From Siniperca chuatsi (taxonomy: Eukaryota; Chordata; Actinopteri; Centrarchiformes; Sinipercidae): a DNA stretch of 64,000 bases. This document shows, in pieces, positions 54,501 through 64,000 of the stretch (within the stretch, counting starts at the first letter, position 1; the number at the start of each line of letters is the position of its first letter). The stretch lies in NCBI RefSeq assembly GCF_020085105.1, contig NC_058056.1, positions 16,921,429 through 16,985,428 of the forward strand. The letters run 5' to 3'. The notes under the pieces are model-generated. The model was not told the DNA's origin. It saw only the letters and a program-made list of their open reading frames with translations, and made no database searches. Position numbers and translations under genes: made by a program.

Positions 54501-57500
54501 CAGGCCTTTCCTTATTTCCATTTTATTAATAAATGTCCTTTTCTGGATTTCAGACTCTTCCCTACAGCGATCCCTTCTCCGAGGACCAGTCCAGCCCGGT
54601 CTACTCAGGTTCCTACACCTGCTCCCCACCAGAGAGATTCAGGAGTGATTTCCAGTTTTCCCTTGGAGCTCCCCTGGCTTCTCCTTACAAGTCCAGTGAG
54701 CTGCCCATGGTCTACCTGAACAAGGGCCAGTTCTACCCCATCACTCTCCAGGGAGTGGACAGCAGTGCCTGCCTCACTGCCACCAAAGTCAAGGTGAGAC
54801 ATTGTCAGGAAAGCAACAACCATTTTTTTTCTGTTATGATTCTCCAGACTTGTTTTGTTTTCTGTGTGTAGGTTACGTAAAAAACAACAACTGGTGACTA
54901 TTGTTCAAAGCGGCATCCTTTCCTTCAGGCTATTTTCACAGGCCCATGAACACATGAATTCTTTGCGTGCCATCAAGCCAACCCTTCCCAAATATCTGTC
55001 CCTCCCTTGGAGTCAGCTCCTTGGTGACTAATTCCCTGCTGACACCCTGCACACTGGGCTGCTACCATTAATATGACAGTGTCGTGCCCTGTATAATTTA
55101 TTCCTACGGTGGTGTAATGAGGCCAGAGTGCAGCAGGGCTCCGTTTGACACTAGCAGAGTGTGTGTGTGTGTGTGTGGGGGGAAATAGTGGACAAACATA
55201 GCTGACAACCATTTTCTTTGTCAAGCAAATCAGAGGATTAGAATATACACAAACACACACCCTATCACTGCAAATAAGTGATGACAATATGAGGAGACAA
55301 GGGGGATTTGGAGTGATAAATGAAAGTTGGTCATTCTTGGAAATAGAGGCAGGTGAAAGAATTACATTCAGCTTGACAAATGTACCTAATTCTCTGCTTT
55401 TCTGTCACTTTTTTTTCTCCACTTCAGACTGTAGTGATGGCTGTGTTTGAGAATGACAAGAGCCCAGAAATGCAGCTCCGCTTTTGGAATCACTGGCACG
55501 CACGCCAGCCAACTGCCAAGCAGAGGGTCATTGACATTGGTATGTTCTTCACGTATGAAAAATACACACACAAAGTTGCTATACACAAAGCCCTACAACA
55601 AGGACATGAAAGTGAAAGATTTCCTCATGTCATTCTTATCTGAAACCTGAAAAGATTTTATGTAGAAAAGATAATTAAAAATGTTTCTTTTTTCTTTTTA
55701 TAGCAGACTACAAAGAAGTGTTCAGCGGCATTAGCAACGTAGAGGAGGTGGCCTTCAATGCTTTCTCCTTTGTCTGGAACCCAAGTGAAGAGGCCAAGGT
55801 AAACATCACATCAAACAAGGACGTGCAGATATTTTTATATAACGTGGCTCTGTAAGGCAAGTTCTTGGAAGAGAGAAGGAACAGAACAGGTGGAAGATTA
55901 AGAAGAAAAGAGAGGATAGGTAGAAATGAGAGGTGGAGAGAGAAGGAGTGGCTGAGGAGGGAGGGGAGGAATCCCAGAAATGTGTTTGGCCCTGAGGCTC
56001 CTGTCACCACAGCAGGCGAGAGCCGCGATGGCTTATTCAAGCTTCTCAGTGGCCCAAAGCTGCTGAGGTGGGGCCACCAAACCTGCTGCAGGTGAAGAGA
56101 AGCAGGAAGAAGGGAAACTATCAGCAGAAAATGTGAGGATAGAGAGGTCTAAGACTGTGGTTTAATGATTTTTAAAAAATGAAACAAAATGAAGAAGACA
56201 GAGTGAAACGTGTAGGTCTCTTTTTTTAAGACAGAGAACAGCAGGTGTTCTCAATTTTTAAACCAACAAACAATCATCTATTTTTTTATATCAAACCTTC
56301 TTCATTTTCATTGGCATACGTCTCTAAAACCTGTCTGTACTGGGACACATGTACAAAACATGATGCCAGCATTATGTGCTTAAAATACCTACTCCTATTC
56401 CTCTGCAGGTGTACATTGGCATCAACTCCCTGAGCACAGACTTCTCCTCTCAGAAGGGAGTGAAAGGCCTGCCTCTAAACATCCAGATTGACACTTATGA
56501 CTTCAGCTCAGGAACCAACCAGCTCATACACAGAGCTGCTTGCCAGGTCAAGATTTTCTGTGATAAGGTACGTCATTTGTGTCATTTCACTTCACCTGTC
56601 ATTCACCTTTTCTTACACACACAAAACAGTAATCTGGAATTTGTATAGTCAAAGTCATTATTGTAACCATGTGATTGTGTGTCCTCAGGGTGCAGAGAGG
56701 AAGATGCGCGATGAGGAGAGGAAGAGAAGCAAAAGGAGGGGAAAGAACGATGCTAACAGTGAGTGTTGCAAACAGACAGCGTGCCTTAAAGATAATTTCA
56801 TCCTCCGATACACATACAGTATACAAACACAGTCTTCAGAGAGTGTATTCTAACATTGTGGACCTTCCTGCTTTTGTTTTCCAGCCAACAAGTCTCAAGT
56901 GACCAGCTCCATGGCCAGTGACTCTACCTTCTTCCAAACCCTGGATGACCACGTCACTCAGCCAGTTCTCTTCATTCCAGAAACACACCTCTCCAGTTTA
57001 CAGCGCATAGTAGGTCCCCCTTTAACTATATTTTGTTATTGCTGGTAACTCTCCTCTCCTCTCCTCCTGTGTTGAGTGAATCATGTTCCCGACCACTGTA
57101 TCCCTGCAGGCAATAGGACAGGCACGAGAGATGCAGGAAAAAAACTGTGGGAAAGTATGTAGTGGGAAAAGGGCTGGGAAGGGGAGGGGACGGTGTCAGC
57201 GAAAGTGAGGTGAAAGATCAGATGAGCTAATTGGAGTCGAAACCAGGCACAAGTACAAGCCGCTACAGCTACTGACACTGAGATTAAGCTATGGGGGCTC
57301 ACACAAAAACACACACACACCTGGTGCAACAGCACACAGACACCTGACATGCAGTATGCACCACCCTCATATTCTCTTTTACTCACACACACATTTGAAA
57401 AAACAGTGAGGCGAGAGTGCTGTTCAGACAGGCCAGTTTTCCCACACTATGGAGTCTGGATTGAAATGTATGAGAGTGTGTGTGTGTGTCCATGTGCGTG

Positions 57501-60074
57501 TAGAGGAAAAGTTTTCCCAGCTTCCCTTATTTACAGTGAGTGAAAGTGAAGAAAAAATAAATAAATCAGCAATTATAAAATGACTTAATAATACAATGCC
57601 CCACAGTCTGTTATGAATGGCTAAGGCGGAAAACATCTTTGATTGGCCAGTACGATAAAGAGTAGGATGGTCCTATCTGTGTCTCTCCATCAGTGTCCAT
57701 GCTTACGTGGTTCTGTTAGAGGTTATGGGAAAGGCAGTCTTAAAGTAATGATAACATTCCTTTTTTGAAGGTTGCCCACAGACAATGGTGGGAAGGGGGA
57801 CATTAAGCAATGCTTTTATCAGTGGAGTGGTGTCTAATCAGATCTCTGGTCTCTTCTCCGTTTCTCTCTGTCTCTCTAGGCCACTCCCATGGACGAGATC
57901 GAAAGGTAAGCATAGATAGGAAACACAAGGCCACATTAATAGCTGTCCATCACAACCGGTTATTTCATTTCCGAATAAACACATAGGGGCTAGTCTAATG
58001 TGAATGCCTGTCTGTTCTGTTTTCCTAGGAGTTCTATGAAGAGATTGTACCAAGACAGAGACAAGAACAGCTCTCCACCCAGCAAGCAAGCCCGCAGAGA
58101 AGACCCACAAAGAGGTACACAGAAAACTAAAAGTCTAATTTAAAAAGAAAAGAAAAGATCAATAATGAGCCATTGAGCTTTTCTCGTCTTTTATGCTAAA
58201 TGTTTTATTTCTTTTCTCGCCTTCTTATAGTTCTGCTGTACGTGAGGACAGTCGCTGAAGAGGTGTTTGATGCGCTCATGCTCAGCACGCCAACAGTGTC
58301 AGGCCTGCGAGAAGCTGTAAGTAATACACTCTGACTTTAAACACATATACACATTCCTGAATCATCTGAACTGATTTCTCTCACACTTTGTGCTCACACA
58401 GCATTAACTTTACAGCATGTAATCTCTCAATAAATCATCTTTCTTTCAGCTGAGGATCATGCTAAATGTCATCTCATATTTCTGTCCTTCCTTAGGTTTC
58501 AGAAAAGTACGGTATTCAAAAAGACACCATTGGGAAAATCTACAAAAAATGCAAGAGAGGGTGAGTGTCTTATTGTTTCTTAGGTATGCCTAATGCTATT
58601 ATACAACACACTTAACACACAGTTGGATTAAATGAGTTCATTTGACACAGATGATGTGCATAAATTCAGGGTTTAGTTTTGTGGTTTCAATTTCATCCTC
58701 CTTTAAGGAAGTTCATGTTGACAGACCGGGTAGGTAGGTTAGTTGGCTCAGCCTGCTGGAATGTGTTAAGTGCAGCTCCTGCAAAAGAGAGACAGGTGAA
58801 GGAGGATGAAAAGATTTCAAAAGTCTTGCAGATGTGTCATAACCAATTGTTGTACTTTATTTATGTTTTCATAAACTCTTCCCATCCAAACATCAGGAAG
58901 TTTTTCGGTTGTGAAAGAGAGATCTGGTTTGAAAATGTTGAAAGCTTTGGAGGCTTCCAGTGACTAGCTGAAGGTAGTCCAACAAGTTTTTTAAACTTAG
59001 GACAGATGAGTTCGTAAGTTGAGTTTGCGCTTCTCCTGCGCTGAAACTTTGGATTGGTGCCCTACCTTTTTAAAAAAAAACAAAAAAAAAAAACCCAACT
59101 TCAATGTGCTTTATTTCCTCAAAAGATTAGGAAAAAAGGTGTCACTCTAGTGGTAATGAAAAGGTCACGTCCTCTCTTGATGACTGATGATTCACAAAGA
59201 TCTACTTGTAAAGTAATTATCACCATAGCTACTTGCGGGCTTTAAAAACAAAACAAAAAAACAAGTACATTAGCAGAATTTCCAAAAATCCAACATGATG
59301 CAACGACTGTATCTCACACAATCAATAGCTGTCAAAGTGACAATAGTCTGAGTTACTTCCTGTAAAATAACACAGATCAGAGGGCATTTCTCGAGATGTT
59401 AATAAGACCTCCTGACTGAAACACCTTTGGGTGATTTTCCTGCTGCTTGCTGGCAGCTATCACTTCAGGGGGAGCAGCTAAGCTAACAGGTTGGGTTACA
59501 TTCTCCCCGCTGTTCCCTCCCTCCTCTTTTGCTCTTGTCTTCAATCAGCCCTGTCCCCGTAGGCAGAATGCATGAGCCAATGGTTAGTACAGTCATTAAA
59601 GTCTTAAGGACTGAAAGGTTAGTCTTAGTGTTGGAGAGGGGGGAGGAGGAAGAGAGTGACCTGATTCGCTACCCTTTCTGATGCAGGAGATATACAGCCA
59701 TGGGGTTTTAACAACAAATTATAATAATTATAAATAATAAACAAATTACATGTTGCATTAAACCCAAACAATAAACCTGGTGACCTGTTCCTTATGTCAC
59801 ACTTGAGTGAAAAGTTTTAGACACATTTTAGAGCCAATTTGCATGTCCTAGTTTTGAAGATGAATCTGTTTTTATTTGGCCCACTTTCTGTGCACCACTG
59901 ATTTTTCCTCCTGATCACTGAGGTAACCTTTTTGTTTTTGCTGGTCCTTTCTTCAGGATTTTCGTGAACATGGACGACAACATCATTGAACACTACACCA
60001 ACCAGTCGGCCTTCCTCATTGAGATGTCCGAGGTCATCGCCGGTCAGTTCCAGGTCACTCTCATTGAAGTATGA
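51529..60074 (+). CDS. grhl3: Grainyhead-like 3 transcription factor, complete
   Basis: Sequence-specific nuclear transcription factor of the Grainyhead/CP2 family; the family drives epidermal barrier formation, wound repair and neural-tube closure. Fifteen coding exons: 51529-51545, 53035-53209, 53309-53373, 54149-54425, 54554-54793, 55428-55539, 55704-55798, 56409-56567, 56689-56758, 56885-57009, 57880-57905, 58029-58114, 58231-58316, 58496-58560, 59957-60074. All joins are GT/AG and keep phase, giving 571 residues (human GRHL3 about 602-626). Residues 1-230 are the divergent activation region. The CP2 DNA-binding domain runs from about 232 ([12 protein letters not shown]) to 440, with [34 protein letters not shown] and [16 protein letters not shown]. 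The C-terminal ubiquitin-like dimerisation domain runs about 483-571 ([32 protein letters not shown], ending VTLIEV). [20 protein letters not shown] and SSPPSKQAR match GRHL3 better than GRHL1/2. The first coding exon is only 17 nt (MTKET plus two bases). Confidence 0.95.
57954..57961. promoter_or_regulatory. Palindromic Grainyhead consensus site AACCGGTT in a grhl3 intron
   Basis: A perfect 8-bp match to the Grainyhead-family consensus AACCGGTT, 49 bp inside the intron after the 26-nt exon 57880-57905. It could allow autoregulation. A single 8-mer is expected roughly once by chance in 64 kb, so the evidence is weak. Confidence 0.25.
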
Positions 60075-61005
60075 GAATCCAATCAGCCACCTGCTCCATT
60101 GAAGGATGTAACAAATGACAGCTGCCAGTTAAAAAACATCTCTAAAAGCACTGCCCAATCAAAGACTATGTAAGCTGTGGACTGCCACAACCAGTAAGAG
60201 GACTGGACTGAAGAGACCTCTCCAGTTCTTCCAGCCTCAGTTGAAAATGTCAAATTGTTTCTTGATTTTGTAAATACCACTCGCCCCAGTTCTTATGATT
60301 TTATTATTTGAATTTAATATTGTAACGTAAGAGCAATTATGATGAACAACCTGTATATATATAATGTAAATAGATTTTAATATGACAGTGTTTTATGAAC
60401 TAGCCATGTGCATGTCGCAATCCATTTTCCACAAATTGCTATATATTTCTTTTTTTTTATACAGAGCTTTGTACATGATTTGTGCAGAGTGTTTTTTCAG
60501 AGTTTTCAGAGGTTGCTATTCTTGCTGCTTTCAATGTACTCATCATTTCTTCTACAAGACCCAAATGGTGCGTTTACTCACCCACAACCTACTAATAATG
60601 TTTTTCATTGCCATAAGTATCTTTCTGTAGGTTCCTGTTAGTTTCACGACTAAAATGGCCCAACACTGGGTTAAATTGAGAACCTAGTCAGACATTTCCG
60701 CCCATTAAACCGTTAGTAAAAAGAGTTAGTATTGGCCATTGTTTAGCCCATAGGTGTAGACATTTTCTGACTGTATGGTGTAACAGTTCAAACCCCCTAA
60801 ACCCTGAGGCCTACCAGAGGACTTTCATAGTATGTGTGTGTACGTGTGTGTGTGTGTAAAACATTTTTAGGATTTTTTCCCCTTGTACTTTACACATTTC
60901 AATACTAACATGTATCCCTATAATATTTCATTATTATACCATGGCAATTCTGGTTGTATCTTGCCTCTTTTGTAAGAAAATAAAGAAAACGCATAATAGG
61001 TTTTG
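60075..61005 (+). other. grhl3 3' UTR
   Basis: AT-rich sequence after the TGA at 60072-60074, with T-rich and TATATATA-type stretches. The best poly(A) signal is AATAAA at 60979-60984 (within GAAAATAAAG), so cleavage is expected near 61000. That gives a 3' UTR of about 0.9 kb. Earlier signals could also be used. Confidence 0.55.
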
Positions 61006-63776
61006 TGGCAATCTCTTATTAAGGTATTACGCATGCAGATCTGATTGAAAATCCAGCCATTTGCAGCTCTGCCAGGATCAGTTATCACTAGAACAAACAA
61101 ACGACAGGGATGAGAGATGCTTCTTGTGTGCACAATTACAATTAGTCTTTTGAGATGAAGTGTTTATTGGAAATGTAGAAACAGCTGATTGCTCTATCAA
61201 TTCTCTCTACAGATCAAACAAAAGCATGAATCCCATATGCATGAGAGAGGTTTGGTCTTATTTTCTGCATTTTTCTGGATCATATGCAGACAAACACGCA
61301 AACAAAAACTAATCACGTTTTTGTTTTCTAGCACCTCCATGTACTCTGAAATAGGTGTTAAAGTGTTGGCATATACAGAAAAGCTCACTGCCTTTCCCTA
61401 TGTGGTGGCACTGACAGGGACAAGCAGGTAGGCACTCTGTCCTGGATATAAACCAGACATCCTTCAGCAAGTCAAAGAGAGAGGCACACACACAGAGGAG
61501 GGAGCAAGGCAAAACGGGGACAGACGCAAGGACAAACAGAGACATGAAGACAGAGAGAGAGCAGTGGGGAGAATGCTGAAGCAAGGACAGATGAGAAGCG
61601 AGAGCAAGAATAATAAAGATGTGGTCGCAACATCTGCTGCAGGGGAGAGAAACATGTTAGCTATTGTGACGAGAACAGCCAGCGATCTGCAGTGACATAT
61701 CCACAACCCCTCCTGAATGGTAAGTGACTGTGACTATATGGACTCTGTCTGTGTGTATGTATTTGCATTCGCTCAAAATGTGCCTGTGTGAGAGAAAGTG
61801 TTTGGGCTATTAATAACCTACAGTATGTTCATCATTTTCCATTCATGACCAGCCTCCTCGATGTTGTGCCTCTCTGCCGGTGTTTCTATACCTTCCCTCT
61901 TGCCATCTCCGCATCAAAACAAACCAAGCATCTGGTGAAGTCACTGCATTCAAATCCCTGCAGTAGCAGACAGTAATGAGTGGACTTGTCATCTTTTGGT
62001 ATGATTATTTTTTGAGGCAGCACAAAATCTGATTTAGCCTGCTGTTATTGAATTTCTAATTTTAGCTCAAAAAGGAGACATAATCGAGTTAAAAGTGTGA
62101 TAACAAGTGGTAACAAAGGTAACACGCGATGCCTGTGTACAACAACATACCAAATACTTTGTGATGCAGCTGATTGTCAAACCCATTTAATTCACTCCTA
62201 ATGCAGAGAAGCGATTGATGTCCTGACAGCTGTCTTTCCCGTCATGTCATTGAAGTCAAAACATTATTTGTAGCGGAACAGGAAATACTGCCATAATTCT
62301 AATTACAATGTTGGTATTTAATTCTGACACAGATGACGCTTGACGACAGGTATGTGTTTATGAAAATACACTCTCCTCACTCCTCTCTTCAACAAGTAGA
62401 CACGCATTCTCTTGGCAAATTTCTATTCTATTTAAGCTTTTTTATTCTAGTCTAGTCTCTTCTGGTATATTCTATTGGTATATTCAGTAAATCTTTTTCT
62501 AGTATATTGGTGTCTATTCTTAGACTGATACCTGCTCAATGTTTATCTCTGATCCTTTCAAAATGAGATTTCCCATTACCATAAAGGTGATTGGTCATAC
62601 TTCTCAAGATAAATGTCATCAGTCCTCCACTGACATTTCCAGAAATGAAATATCTCATCATTGATTAGGTCAAATTTTAATTATGATTCATGAAGGCTCA
62701 ACATTCTCTCCACAGTGCACCAAAACAAATACAAGCTGACATTTGGCTTACAAGTTAACATTTCCCACTATCATCCGTACACTGAACCTGCTTCAGTTAA
62801 CAAAATAGATTAGTTAGTTAGTTAGTTAGGTTATTTATTGTATGCCAATATGTTACCAATATGCTTTTAAAGTACAAAAAAGTTCACACACCCAAATCAA
62901 TCAGATGTTCCATTTTTTCAGTTCTCCTTGCCCAAATTCAGTTGTGCCAATACTGTTTAATGTCCAATATGTTTTTGCTAATTTGTTACTCTTTGTTGTT
63001 GTTTTTTGCTACAAAAAAGTAGCATTTTAGTAGCATTTTTATTTTTGAGCAGACAGATTTTTCTGTGTAAAATATTTTCATTATTTGTCATTACAACTCA
63101 GCAGTTTGCAAGACTACCCTTCACTGGGTTAAAGGTAAAGACCATTAAATTGTTCAAAGCAGAGCTTCAGATAAATAAGATGGGGAATAATTCTATTATG
63201 TGAAGTTATTTAATATCCTTTTACTTTTGAGTATTCTTTTTAAATTTCTTTATTTTAAATGTACTGCAAGTTGTAAGTGCTATGTTTTAGGATTAAATCA
63301 AAATAAAAATAAAAAATCACAGAAAACTCAGAAACAGTGTATTTGTCTCATCACATTGGGTTTTTGGTTTAAAAAGAAAGTTTGGTAAAACAGAAGATTT
63401 CATACTGAAAAAGTGTGTAAGTGATTGTGACATCTGTAATGCTGGTATACCTGCTGAGGAAAATCAAGCAAGGGTGGTTTTCCACAATAAGGAAGGTCAT
63501 CATATCACCACTGAGATGTATAATGATTGTGGCTGCTTGTGTGTGTGTGTGTATTTGTCTGCATGAGTCACACACATCTTCAAGTTGTCTTGTCTCCGTC
63601 CCAGAGGACATTCTTACTTTCCTCCTCTGGGCTGAGACACTATAAATGGACTCACTCTGCATTCAGACACTGGCCTGACATAATTACTAACCCGACTGAA
63701 TTCTTCCAAGGTCATGGCTGGCCATCAATCGTCAGGCTTTGAGAACAGCAGCGCCAACAACACACCCTCCTGCACA

Positions 63777-63813
<37 letters not shown>

Positions 63814-64000
63814 ACAGCTCACAGCTCACCTCAATTATGCCAACATTTGTGTACACAAGGCAATCGGGTCTTGTATAAAACCACACATACACTGTCACGT
63901 TAAGACTGGCCAGGTTATCGTATCCTAGCAACAGAGACAGGCGTCGACCGTTCAGTCTTTTCCTGTCCAGTGCTGGAGCACTGAAGCCAAACCTCCTTCT
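61006..64000. other. Downstream flank of grhl3, no gene found
   Basis: No exon with recognisable homology on either strand. Contents: AT-rich sequence, a (TTAG)n run at 62811-62829, (TG)n near 63540-63551 and (CA)n at about 63778-63811. Several short open frames here look random. Confidence 0.5.
63778..63811. repeat. (CA)n microsatellite
   Basis: About sixteen uninterrupted CA units. Confidence 0.9.

Noticed and set aside
54297..54629. Minus-strand open frames opposite grhl3 exons
   Set aside because: They are shadows of the grhl3 coding strand in other frames.
63911..63934. RFX X-box-like sequence (GTATCCTAGCAAC), possibly a promoter of a ciliary gene such as stpg1
   Set aside because: The left half does not match the X-box consensus and no exon follows before the window ends.

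Overview
This is vertebrate nuclear DNA, most likely from a teleost (percomorph-type) fish. Coding sequence is a small fraction and sits in short exons with GT/AG introns. The spaces between are filled with dinucleotide microsatellites and repeat families that I recognise as common in fish. There are no bacterial operons, CRISPR arrays, rRNA or canonical tRNA genes.

Three protein-coding genes can be supported, and they form a known vertebrate neighbourhood (the RCAN3 - NIPAL3 - GRHL3 block, human 1p36.11). (1) rcan3, minus strand, is partial. A CCAAT-rich promoter and a likely non-coding first exon lie near 22.34-22.65 kb. The first coding exon is 20697-20962. About 15 kb further along is a second, alternative first coding exon (5488-5574) with its own promoter region carrying a perfect cAMP-response element. 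I did not find the shared downstream exons; they should lie left of base 1. (2) nipal3, minus strand, is complete: 11 coding exons between 31275 and 26736, 383 codons, a multi-pass NIPA-type Mg2+ transporter. (3) grhl3, plus strand, is complete: 15 coding exons between 51529 and 60074, 571 codons, a Grainyhead/CP2 transcription factor, with a 3' UTR to about 61.0 kb. All exon joins were read by hand and keep phase throughout.

Layout: 1-22.6 kb is rcan3 5' region and introns, carrying a hAT-type element with an 8-bp target duplication, several Class II fragments, a tRNA-derived SINE and a 167-bp pure CT tract. 22.7-26.7 kb is the rcan3-nipal3 spacer, which holds what looks like a three-level nest of transposons. 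26.7-31.5 kb is nipal3 and its promoter. 31.5-51.2 kb is a gene-poor spacer of about 20 kb with repeats, a foldback element and a perfect 45-bp-arm hairpin. 51.2-61.0 kb is grhl3. 61-64 kb shows no gene I can support.

The three genes do not form a pathway: rcan3 is a calcineurin regulator, nipal3 a membrane transporter and grhl3 an epidermal transcription factor. I do not see an undescribed molecular system here. The points most worth a second look are the alternative rcan3 first exon and its CRE, the spliced upstream ORF in the rcan3 leader, the inverted orientation of grhl3 relative to the human locus with no stpg1 found, the altered N-terminal motif of Grhl3, the perfect hairpin at 45.0 kb, and the nested transposons.
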